NCBI GenBank assembly: GCA_014728215.1
Contig: WJLZ01000182.1
Span: forward strand, 1-42,491
Source: Chitinivibrionales bacterium
Lineage (GTDB): Bacteria; Fibrobacterota; Chitinivibrionia; Chitinivibrionales; WJKA01
Length of the DNA: 42,491 nucleotides
Direction: 5' to 3'
Numbering within the stretch: the stretch's first letter is position 1; each line of letters opens with the position of its first letter. Position numbers and translations under genes: made by a program. Shown here piece after piece: positions 24,680 through 32,355 of this stretch. The notes beneath the pieces were generated by a model. The model did not search any database. It saw nothing but the letters and a program-made list of their open reading frames with translations, and had not been told where the DNA came from.

Positions 24680-25863
24680 TATTCTTCTCCCCGTTCATGT
24701 GTTTGTGTCAATTCCTTTTTGCCTTCGTCAATAGCCAGGTCCTTCTTGAAAAGAAAGGAGATAAAAACTCCCCATCCAAGTGAAGAGAGAAAGAGAAAAC
24801 CCAAAAAGTTAACAAATGGTATTAGTATCGTTATGGCACCGGCACAAGCACCGATCAGAAAATGATAGGTCCGCTTTTCGATATTCCATTTAAATTTAAG
24901 TGCAATGTATTTGCCCAGAAGGGTTGTGCCGATAACATTGGCAAAATAGAAAAGGGGCACAAAGGCAAGCATCAGGACAAAGGCAAAGGGTATCGTGACA
25001 ACAAGGGCAAGGCAGAGGACAATAATCGCAGGATACATCAGCACCGGAACGAGTCCCCACAGTGCGGTGTTCCAGAAGGTCCTTTCGGAAAGCTTCTCTT
25101 TCAGTTTTCCAAATACCGGAAGGAGAAGAAGTAGACTTCCCACTATAATAAACGAGATGGTAAAGCCTATCAAAATGAAAAACTGAATGGATTTCATTCT
25201 TTTGGCAGGAAATTTCCATTCCTTATCCAGTGCATGCTTCTCGTCGATGGTGATCGTTCCGGTGACTCGGGCCCGTTCTTCATCACTCAACTTTTCTTTG
25301 GCGCCATAGGTGAAATTACCGTTGATTCTTCCGTTTTCTTCGATGATAATCCTGCCGCCATAGGCAACGACATCCCCATTTATCTCATCATTAATAATTA
25401 TTTCACCCGCAGCGGCATAGAGATTGCCGTTAAGGGGGCCATCGATTGCAAGTTTAGCGCATCCGACAAAAAGATTCCCGTCAACCACGGCGGAATCACT
25501 CAGATGCAGCGACTTACATCCTATAAAACTGTTGTCCATGACCGTACCGTCTATGAGTATATTCATTCCTCCGGTAAAAATGCCATTACCCGTTTCACCC
25601 GAGAATATTAATTTTTCGCATAAAGCAAAGAGTGTGAGGTCTGTTCTGCCGCGGAATGTGAGTGCTTTGCCGAGAAAGATAAGGTCTTCAGCCGCACCGG
25701 TAAAATTCAGTTCATGACCCAAAAAGAGATAATCCTCTTCGTAAATTCCCGATTCAGTCCTGATACCATCCTCTTCTTCGCAATGCATATGAATTTCTAT
25801 TGCAAAGGTTGCCAGGCTTATGCAAAGCGCCATCCCGATGCCGGTAATCAATTTAGTTTTCAA
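24679..25863 (-). CDS. Bactofilin-like (polymer-forming) protein with a C-terminal membrane domain
   Basis: A 394-residue envelope protein. A signal peptide or N-terminal membrane anchor covers about 1-22. Residues about 40-190 form short beta-helix turns (VVDGNLFVGCAKLAIDGPLN, GNLYAAAGEIIINDEINGD) like bactofilin/polymer-forming cytoskeletal modules. From about 225 there are four to five membrane helices with a KRM-SIQFFILIGF entry and a glycine-rich final pair. The start is TTG at 25863: AAAGGAGG (25869-25876) lies 5 nt upstream, an ideal RBS. It was probably co-transcribed with the frameshifted oxidoreductase. Bactofilins shape cells or place complexes; a membrane-fused form with a signal peptide would act on the outer face instead. 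Confidence 0.7.
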   Translation of the reverse strand: MKTKLITGIGMALCISLATFAIEIHMHCEEEDGIRTESGIYEEDYLFLGHELNFTGAAEDLIFLGKALTFRGRTDLTLFALCEKLIFSGETGNGIFTGGMNILIDGTVMDNSFIGCKSLHLSDSAVVDGNLFVGCAKLAIDGPLNGNLYAAAGEIIINDEINGDVVAYGGRIIIEENGRINGNFTYGAKEKLSDEERARVTGTITIDEKHALDKEWKFPAKRMKSIQFFILIGFTISFIIVGSLLLLLPVFGKLKEKLSERTFWNTALWGLVPVLMYPAIIVLCLALVVTIPFAFVLMLAFVPLFYFANVIGTTLLGKYIALKFKWNIEKRTYHFLIGACAGAITILIPFVNFLGFLFLSSLGWGVFISFLFKKDLAIDEGKKELTQTHERGEE

Positions 25864-25868
25864 ATGAT

Positions 25869-25876
25869 CCTCCTTT
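25869..25876 (-). promoter_or_regulatory. Perfect Shine-Dalgarno AAAGGAGG that fixes a TTG start
   Basis: Read on the minus strand, AAAGGAGG is followed after ATCAT by TTG (25863-25861). No ATG or GTG lies at a comparable distance, so the bactofilin-like protein most likely starts with TTG. Confidence 0.75.
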
Positions 25877-26043
25877 AATAATCTGGGTGACGTCGACCAC
25901 TATGGTGTTTTCCATTTATCCGCTGCTTATAAGATAATCCATTTTTTCGTTTTTGATAGATAAAGGTCCATGAGCGGTTTGTTATACAAGATGAATGGTT
26001 CGTTCCGGAGAATGAAGGGCGATGAACGTGAGGCTGGTTGGGT

Positions 26044-26784
26044 TCAGAAATCGATAATCTTTTTTAATAGCTGTGCTTTTCGGCGGGATAAATCGATCTG
26101 CATGCCGTTTTTTAATTCAATTGTATACATACCCTGAAACAACCGGTGAATCACGGTGATATGATCAAGGTTAATGATATCGGTTCTGCTTGTCCTGTAA
26201 AAACGGCCGCCTCGAAGTTTTTCTTCGTAATAATTCAAATATTTATCGGAGATCAGTTTTTCACTATTGGTATAGAGATAACAGAACCCGTCTTCAAAGG
26301 AAATTCTGACAATGTCGTGTGTTGGAATAACTTTTGTTTTCCCGCCGATTTTAATGGTCACCTGTTCCACCGGTTTTACCAAAGAGTCTGAGGGATCGGA
26401 TTCATCGGTGGCATCTGATGTCAGTTTTGCCTGAATTTTTGCTACTGTTTTTTCCAGCCGTTCATATCGGACCGGTTTCAGTAGATAATCCAGTGCATCG
26501 ATTTCAAATGCCCTGGCCGCATGTTCTGAATAGGCTGTCTGAAAGACGATCAGTGGCGGTTTCTGAAGGGATTGGAGGGAATTAAAAACCGATATCCCCG
26601 GCATAGTGATATCAAGAAAAGCCACTTGTGGCTTGTGGGCAATAATACAATTCAAAGCCTCATTTCCATCTGTCGCTTCGGCGGTAATATCAAATATACC
26701 AAATCTACAAAGAAGCTCCCGTAATCGTTCCCGGGCATGACTTTCATCATCTGCAATAAGTGCTGTAATTATTGGCCGAATGAT
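26044..26784 (-). CDS. LytTR-family response regulator without a canonical start codon
   Basis: Output half of a LytS/LytR-type two-component pair. Read back past the first ordinary start codon of its frame (TTG at 26655), the receiver is complete: ALIADDESHARERL with acidic pair D12-D13, then VAFLDITMPG with phospho-acceptor D58, the K-containing LLKPVRYERL, and a LytTR DNA-binding domain from about 140 (VTIKIGGKT, FYRTSRTDIINLDHI). In this frame the only initiators that include the receiver are ATC at 26784 or ATT at 26781. GGAGGG (26793-26798) lies 8 nt before ATC, an ideal spacing, so I use ATC. The gene overlaps the kinase 3' end by 16 bp, as is usual for such pairs. A sequencing error or use of upstream CTG are alternatives. 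Confidence 0.8.
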   Translation of the reverse strand: MIRPIITALIADDESHARERLRELLCRFGIFDITAEATDGNEALNCIIAHKPQVAFLDITMPGISVFNSLQSLQKPPLIVFQTAYSEHAARAFEIDALDYLLKPVRYERLEKTVAKIQAKLTSDATDESDPSDSLVKPVEQVTIKIGGKTKVIPTHDIVRISFEDGFCYLYTNSEKLISDKYLNYYEEKLRGGRFYRTSRTDIINLDHITVIHRLFQGMYTIELKNGMQIDLSRRKAQLLKKIIDF

Positions 26785-27761
26785 ATCTCTATCCCTCCGT
26801 CTTTTATTGAAAATGTACCATTGCAGTTTTCAACACGCTTTCTGGTTATGGCTAACCCTCGTCCTTTATCGATCATTGATGGTGTAAGTTTCTTCTCCGA
26901 ATCGGTGATAACTATTCTGTTGCCGGAATCATCACCGGTAACCGCTATCTCGATAGTCAAAGAGCGAGTATCTGCGATATTATGCTTTATGCTGTTCTCG
27001 ACCAGTGGCTGGATGATCAAAGGCGGGATAGGAAAGTCGGCTTCTCCTGTAATAGAGTAACGGAGCTTTTCACCAAATCGCAGGGATTGTATTTCCAGAT
27101 ACTTTCTTACATTATCAATTTCCTCTTTAAAGAAGATGCTCATTTTCTCCGACTGATCGAGGTTCTGCCGGAGAAGGTCTGAAAGATTCAGGATAGCCTG
27201 TTCTGCCTTTGCAGGCTGTTTTAGAAGATTGAGAATCATATTGAGCGTATTGAAGAGGAAATGGGGGTTTACCTTTGATGAAAGCAATTGCAGCTCCATC
27301 TGGTTTTTAAGCGCACGCTCATCACCGATAGCTTTTTCTTTCCGGACCATTACTTCCCGATAGAATATCAGCCCGGAACTGATCACATGAAGGGCGACGA
27401 TAAAAAGAAAGTTTATGAAGAGAAATGAAAAGGCACCCCGGTCATAATAAATAAACAGGGCCGCTTCAGAATAGAGAATGATTAAAAAACTGATGATACT
27501 TACTCCAAGTATAAGTGAGAACGAGATGGCGACGATATAAATGGTTTTCACCCTGAACATGAGTTTCTGAGAAAGGTAACAGGTTCCGATCAAAGAAAGA
27601 CCCAGAATAAAAGAATTTATCAACGCCATCCGCACAAAGCCCCATATGAAATCCTGGAGTATGAAACATATCATCAGACTGAGAAAAAGACCGGTAACCT
27701 GGGTTACCAGAAAGATGGTGGAATAAATGAGGAGGGGGAGTGGATTAGCTGGTTTTTTCAT
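26769..27761 (-). CDS. LytS-like sensor histidine kinase (His_kinase PF06580 type)
   Basis: A 330-residue membrane sensor kinase. About five to six membrane helices fill residues 10-135, with short loops and no large sensor domain, as in LytS/YehU-type kinases. The phospho-acceptor H167 lies in KVNPHFLFNTLN (164-174), and HATPase motifs follow: QPLVENSIKHNI near 243-254 (N box) and DKGRGLAITRKRV near 295-308 (G box). The stop codon overlaps the regulator gene downstream, so the two are translated together. The signal is unknown. Neighbouring targets could be the bactofilin-like gene just downstream, but no LytTR binding site was verified. Confidence 0.88.
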   Translation of the reverse strand: MKKPANPLPLLIYSTIFLVTQVTGLFLSLMICFILQDFIWGFVRMALINSFILGLSLIGTCYLSQKLMFRVKTIYIVAISFSLILGVSIISFLIILYSEAALFIYYDRGAFSFLFINFLFIVALHVISSGLIFYREVMVRKEKAIGDERALKNQMELQLLSSKVNPHFLFNTLNMILNLLKQPAKAEQAILNLSDLLRQNLDQSEKMSIFFKEEIDNVRKYLEIQSLRFGEKLRYSITGEADFPIPPLIIQPLVENSIKHNIADTRSLTIEIAVTGDDSGNRIVITDSEKKLTPSMIDKGRGLAITRKRVENCNGTFSIKDGGIEISFGQ

Positions 27762-28047
27762 TTTTGTGGGATATTACAAACGTTTTGAATAATACTATCA
27801 TGATTTTCAGCTTTGGTCATGGTTGTAATATAAATCTGCTATAAATATTTTGGAATCTTTTTTATTGCTGTAATTGGGGTGTCATGCAAAAAGGCTTGCC
27901 GAAAGCAAGAACGCAGTGACGATACCTTTACTAAAGACAGTATCAATTTCCGGAATTTCCCGATCAATGACCAGGAATGAATAAGTGTTTACCGGCCTTC
28001 GCCGGACAGGGGTTAAGGGCGATACAGGCTTTCCTGAGCGGTATGGG
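27762..28047. other. 286-bp intergenic region, no convincing gene
   Basis: It lies downstream of the DUF2007-like gene and upstream of the sensor kinase. The only frame of note is a 63-codon minus-strand ORF (27882-28073) with no family resemblance. A weak terminator-like stem is at 27886-27909. The kinase promoter must be in the left part, but no clear pair is visible. Confidence 0.45.
27886..27909 (-). terminator. Weak intrinsic-terminator-like hairpin
   Basis: On the minus strand CTTGC-TTTCG-GCAAG is followed by CC and then TTTTT. The stem is only 5 bp, and it lies about 140 bp beyond the stop of the DUF2007-like gene, so this is a weak candidate. Confidence 0.3.
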
Positions 28048-28428
28048 TCATCGCCAGGTATGGCCGCACTCATTGCACCGGTAGGATCGTGCGATAGCCA
28101 GGGTGAGGATGCCGATTGTGAGTATGGATAGGATTTTTAGCAGGCTGCTCAGTTCCGTTTCGGAAATATTCTCCGATTCGCAATGGGGGCACGAGGGCTT
28201 GTGATTCTCATAGATCCTTTTATCGTATTCTTTTAATAGATCAGCAGCCTCCTGCGCCTGTGACTGCTCGACCCGTATTTTTACTCCCCCTACGGCGCTC
28301 CCCAGAAGGGGATTGGCCGCGGTAATACCGCTTTCAACTACTTCAGCCTCGATACCATGAATCTGCAGTTCAAGGCGAGCCATCTCGGCTTCATTCAGCC
28401 AATTGTATGATGCTATTTCTTTTTTCAT
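28048..28428 (-). CDS. DUF2007-like protein with a membrane segment inside its C-terminal zinc ribbon
   Basis: A 126-residue protein. Residues about 5-75 fit the DUF2007 'putative signal transducing protein' pattern: a ferredoxin-like domain with ASYNWLNEAEMARLELQIHG and AANPLLGSAVGG. Two zinc knuckles follow, CPHC (94-97) and CNEC (119-122), but a hydrophobic stretch LLKILSILTIGILTLAIA lies between them, long enough for one membrane helix. It probably tethers the domain to the inner membrane. The function of the family is not established. A short-spaced AAGGATA precedes the start. Single gene, not clearly in an operon. Confidence 0.7.
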   Translation of the reverse strand: MKKEIASYNWLNEAEMARLELQIHGIEAEVVESGITAANPLLGSAVGGVKIRVEQSQAQEAADLLKEYDKRIYENHKPSCPHCESENISETELSSLLKILSILTIGILTLAIARSYRCNECGHTWR

Positions 28429-28876
28429 TATCCTTATGCCTTCATTCTGCTGTCCCTTGTATGATTCGATTAAAGGAAGTGCATATTTTCTCGGGAGAGC
28501 GATTTTCCTATGAATATAAATAGCGCCCTGTGCTTATGCCGGAATGGGTCTTTGTCTCTTCCAGGACCGGATACGCGTAGTATCAGCTATCCTCTTCTGA
28601 AAAAACATTTTTGTCTCATCGCCCCTGAAAAATAAATCTTCTGATAATTTTATGTGTTTTAGGCAAATAAAAATGCTTGAAAAAATCAAAATTATGTGAT
28701 ATCCTTTAAATTCTTTTGTTTTTATGTGGAGCATTGGAAGGCGGATACGAGGGAAGGACTAGCGCGCTTTACATGGAATTTAAACGATTAATAAAGCCGG
28801 CGACATATCTGCATCACAAATATTTTTCCCAAGAACAACATTTCGGTATAATTCTCAGCTCGAAAAGGAATGCACT
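28429..28876. other. 448-bp region upstream of the chemosensory operon
   Basis: No credible gene is present; a 66-codon minus-strand frame (28534-28734) has no family resemblance. TATAAT at 28847-28852 is a perfect -10 hexamer 24 nt before the cheA ATG, but its -35 is weak. GCCGGCGA at 28796-28803 looks partly like a sigma28 -10, but the matching TAAA -35 spacing is wrong. AAGGA 7 nt before the cheA start is the RBS. The divergent DUF2007 promoter lies on the left. Confidence 0.45.
28847..28852 (+). promoter_or_regulatory. Candidate -10 box (TATAAT) for the chemosensory operon
   Basis: TATAAT is a perfect sigma70 -10 located 24 nt before the cheA ATG. The 17-bp-upstream hexamer is TTTTCC, a poor -35, so the promoter would be weak or activator-dependent. 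Confidence 0.3.
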
Positions 28877-31795
28877 ATGAATGATGATGAGATGATTCTG
28901 GAACTTGTAGCGGAATCCCGGGAGCATCTGTCGGAGATCGAGCCCGATTTGCTTGAGTTGGAACAAAAGGGGAGTAATGTATCCGATGAGCTGCTCAATC
29001 GGATTTTCAGGGCTGTGCACAGCATCAAGGGCGGGTTCGGCTTTTACGGCAAAAAAACCATTGTCGAGTTGTCACATTCCATGGAGAATGTTCTCTCACG
29101 GCTCCGGGATCGGGAACTGACTATTGATGCTGAAATAACCGATGCGTTGCTTGAGGGTATCGATAAACTTCGGGTGCTTCTGGATGATATCGATGTTTCG
29201 GATGAGGCGTCGATTGAAAAAGAAGTTGCTGCCCTTGCGCCCTATTTAAAGGAAAATGTGAAGGGAAAAACGAGTACGGCCAAGGAGAGCAAACCCAAAG
29301 CACAAAGGAAAACGACTGGAAAAAAAGGAAGAAGCGCTTCCGGAAAAAAGACGGAGTCCAAAGCTGAAGAATCCGAAGACCCTCTTGCCGGTGTACGGAA
29401 ACTGCATTCCGATATAACTGAAGAGTGTATTCAGGAAGCGGTACGTAACGGACAAATGCTGTATCAGGTAACCGTTACGCCTTCCGACAATATTATCAAC
29501 AGTGATAAGAGCTTCAAGGAGGTTGTCGCTACCTGGGAAAATTTCGGGCCAGTGATCAGCACGACTCCTCCGCGGGAAGTTCTCGAAAAATCATCGCCCT
29601 CAGACGATATACTGCAAAAAGATATTTCGGTCATAATTGCAACGGTTCTCGAGCCCGACTTGATTGCCGAAGCACTTGGTATAGGTGAAGAGCAGATTCT
29701 GACGCTGGATCTGGCCGATTATAAAAAGAAATATCAGGAGCAGCGACAACAGGAGCGAGAAAAGGGTGGGACCGCTCAGAAGGATTCATCGCAGAAAACT
29801 GAAAAAGCGGAGAACGGTCGGAAAAAAGAGAGGGTCACCATTGAAGAAGCTATCCGGGTCAAAACCGGCTTGCTCAATAATCTCATGAACTACGCCGGAG
29901 AGCTGGTCCTCGCCCGCAACCAGTTGCTTCAGGCAACCCAGCAAAACCTGGCAAAAAGCGAGAAGGCCGAAGGGATTATTCGCGCCGCGGTTGAAGCTGT
30001 CAAGCAGGTCTATGAGGGCCATTGCAAAGAAATAAACAGTGAATTGGGACCGATTCCCCAGGGGTATCTGGATACTGTCGCTAATTCGGTGGCCGGCGCG
30101 CTCAATTTCGCGGTCAACGATGTATCCGGGATCAACGGTATTACTCAGAATATCAATATGGTAACGTCGGTGCTCCAGGAAAACATAATGCAGACCAGGA
30201 TGCAGCCGGTTTCGGTAGTATTCAGCAAGTTCCCCCGGGTTATCCGGGACCTTGCCCGCAAGCTCGGCAAAAACATTGTTCTTCAGCAATTCGGTCAGGA
30301 CGTTGAGCTTGACAAGTCGATTATCGAGCTGTTGTCGGACCCCTTGACACACCTGGTGCGAAACAGCGCCGATCACGGAATCGAGGCGCCTGAAGAACGG
30401 GAGCGTAACGGTAAACCTGAACAGGGGACGATAACGTTGAAGGCATATCAGGAAGGGGGGAAGGTATTTATCGAGATTGTCGACGACGGAGGCGGTATCG
30501 ATGTTATTCGGGTAAAGCAATCGGCGATTGAAAAGGGGCTTGTGGATGAAGAAAAGGTTTCGGAGCTTACCGACAAAGAGATACAGTCTTTTATCTTTGC
30601 CCCGGGTTTTTCATCCGCTAAGGCCGTCAGCGAGGTTTCGGGCCGGGGCGTGGGTATGGATGTTGTCAAATCCAATATCGAAAAACTCGGTGGGACTATC
30701 GAACTCAATTCCGAATATGGACGGGGAACGACCGTGACCCTTGCCATGCCCTTGACACTGGCAATTATTCCATCGTTGATAGTTTCTTCCGGCGGGCGAC
30801 GTTTTGCCATACCGCAGGTAGCTCTTGATGAAGTAGTCAGGCTTCGCGCGGGTGATGTTACCCGGCAAATCGAACGGGTACACAATGCCGAAGTGTTGCG
30901 TTTACGAGGAATGCTGCTTCCTCTGGTTCGTCTTTCCGATGTTTTGGGGTTTGAGCCAACATATGTCGACCCGCAAACAGGGGAGCGCCGGGCCGACAGC
31001 CGCAAGCGATGGTCCGACCGGAGAGGGCTTCCTCAGGAACAGAATGGTTCTGAGACGCCCGATGAGCGCCGGAAAGGAGCCATCGACCGTCGAAACCGCC
31101 TTGCCAACGCGGTGAAAATTGCGGTGCTGCGCGTGGAGGATAATGAGTTCGGACTCGTGGTCGATAATGTACAGGACAGCGAAGAGATCGTGGTCAAGCC
31201 GCTTCCGGGATATCTGAAAAAGAGCGCTTGCTTTGCCGGCGCCACTATAATGGGGGACGGCAAGGTGGCGATGATCCTCGATCCGGGCGGTATAGCAGCT
31301 ATGGCAAATCTTCAATTTCACGAAATTGCCGAAGAAGCAGCGCAGCGGAAGCAGCGGGAAAAGAAAATCCGGCAGGAGAGAGGCGATGAAGCCACGATGC
31401 TTCTCTTCTCCCTGGGAGGAGACGAACATTTTGCGGTGGACCTTTCCCATATCGCCCGGATCGAAAAACGGACAGGAAAGGAAATCGAAAGTGTTGGAGC
31501 CAGAAAATTTCTCAAGTATGACGACAGTACCCTGGAATTGTTCTGGTTGGAAAATATTATGCCGGTGCAATCCTCTTTGGAGATTGGTGATGAGTTTTTT
31601 GTGCTGGTACCGAAAAACACTCAGCGGCGTATCGGTTTTGTTGCCGCCCGGGTTGAAGATACCATGCAGACCCGGTTGGCGCTCGATAAAGAATCGGTGA
31701 GCGGTCCGGGTATCAAAGGATCATCGCTGGTAAATGATACAATGACCATTGTCGTGGATATGCCCGGGGTGCTTGACGCAATTGAGCAGCGCTGA
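28877..31795 (+). CDS. cheA: Chemotaxis histidine kinase CheA with two CheW-like domains
   Basis: A 972-residue CheA, longer than the usual ~650-700. An HPt domain opens it: AVHSIKGGFGF with phospho-acceptor H48. A Lys/Ser-rich linker (about 125-165) and a P2-like domain (170-280) follow. Dimerisation (VKTGLLNNLMNYAGELVLA) and HATPase (LVRNSADHGIE, VDDGGGID, GRGVGMDVV) come next, then a CheW domain interrupted by an Arg-rich insert of about 45 residues (RRADSRKRWSDRRG). A second CheW-like domain (about 838-972, ATMLLFSLGGDEHFAVDL to the end) is added at the C terminus. It phosphorylates CheY and CheB in the receptor array. First gene of the operon; cheW starts 40 nt later. Confidence 0.93.
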   Translation: MNDDEMILELVAESREHLSEIEPDLLELEQKGSNVSDELLNRIFRAVHSIKGGFGFYGKKTIVELSHSMENVLSRLRDRELTIDAEITDALLEGIDKLRVLLDDIDVSDEASIEKEVAALAPYLKENVKGKTSTAKESKPKAQRKTTGKKGRSASGKKTESKAEESEDPLAGVRKLHSDITEECIQEAVRNGQMLYQVTVTPSDNIINSDKSFKEVVATWENFGPVISTTPPREVLEKSSPSDDILQKDISVIIATVLEPDLIAEALGIGEEQILTLDLADYKKKYQEQRQQEREKGGTAQKDSSQKTEKAENGRKKERVTIEEAIRVKTGLLNNLMNYAGELVLARNQLLQATQQNLAKSEKAEGIIRAAVEAVKQVYEGHCKEINSELGPIPQGYLDTVANSVAGALNFAVNDVSGINGITQNINMVTSVLQENIMQTRMQPVSVVFSKFPRVIRDLARKLGKNIVLQQFGQDVELDKSIIELLSDPLTHLVRNSADHGIEAPEERERNGKPEQGTITLKAYQEGGKVFIEIVDDGGGIDVIRVKQSAIEKGLVDEEKVSELTDKEIQSFIFAPGFSSAKAVSEVSGRGVGMDVVKSNIEKLGGTIELNSEYGRGTTVTLAMPLTLAIIPSLIVSSGGRRFAIPQVALDEVVRLRAGDVTRQIERVHNAEVLRLRGMLLPLVRLSDVLGFEPTYVDPQTGERRADSRKRWSDRRGLPQEQNGSETPDERRKGAIDRRNRLANAVKIAVLRVEDNEFGLVVDNVQDSEEIVVKPLPGYLKKSACFAGATIMGDGKVAMILDPGGIAAMANLQFHEIAEEAAQRKQREKKIRQERGDEATMLLFSLGGDEHFAVDLSHIARIEKRTGKEIESVGARKFLKYDDSTLELFWLENIMPVQSSLEIGDEFFVLVPKNTQRRIGFVAARVEDTMQTRLALDKESVSGPGIKGSSLVNDTMTIVVDMPGVLDAIEQR

Positions 31796-31835
31796 CGGCG
31801 CCGGCAGATCGTATAAGAGAGGGAAGGAACGCTTT

Positions 31836-32309
31836 ATGCAGCATCAATATGCCACATTTTACCTTGGTGACGGAATGTTTGCAGTTAATGTACTTCTGGT
31901 GCAGGAAATCAACAGGAATCTTGAGATAACCAACGTTGATCCCTCACCCGACTTTGTGATCGGCCTGATGAATCTCCGTGGACAAATCGTAACAATCCTC
32001 GATCTGGGGGTGCGCCTGGGTCTTGAAAAACAGCAAAGGGGTTATGGCTCATGCTGCGTGATCCTCAAGACAAATGCCGATATCAAACTGCTTGACGCTA
32101 TTAATGACGTCAACGGGCAGACATCTGAAGATATTGTCGGTCTTCTCGTAGACAATGTCGGTGATATGATTGAAGTTGAAGATTCTGAAATTGAAAAACC
32201 GCCTGCAAATGTCAATGGTGTTGAAAGTGTATATCTCCGCGGGGTAATTAAGCGTGATGAACAACTTGTGGCCCTCATGGATATGCGCCGGATCCTGGAA
32301 ATAAGTTGA
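31836..32309 (+). CDS. cheW: Chemotaxis coupling protein CheW
   Basis: A 157-residue CheW that joins receptors to CheA. I start at ATG 31836 ([13 protein letters not shown]), preceded by GGAAGGA; the longer in-frame start at 31749 lies inside cheA and has no [18 protein letters not shown] opens subdomain 1, [17 protein letters not shown] is the conserved core around the receptor-binding arginine, and [13 protein letters not shown] and [17 protein letters not shown] complete the fold. It is followed 46 nt later by the first chemoreceptor gene. Confidence 0.93.
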   Translation: MQHQYATFYLGDGMFAVNVLLVQEINRNLEITNVDPSPDFVIGLMNLRGQIVTILDLGVRLGLEKQQRGYGSCCVILKTNADIKLLDAINDVNGQTSEDIVGLLVDNVGDMIEVEDSEIEKPPANVNGVESVYLRGVIKRDEQLVALMDMRRILEIS

Positions 32310-32355
32310 ATTTATTACTGATGTCATTATACAACATGAGAAAGGAATGCCTGGT

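Noticed and set aside
27882-28073. 63-codon minus-strand frame between the sensor kinase and the DUF2007-like gene
   Set aside because: It overlaps the DUF2007-like 3' end, has no family match and no RBS.
28534-28734. 66-codon minus-strand frame upstream of cheA
   Set aside because: Low-complexity hydrophobic sequence without start signals or family match.
28777-28803. Possible sigma28 flagellar promoter before cheA
   Set aside because: GCCGGCGA resembles the -10 element, but TAAA lies 11 nt before it instead of about 15.
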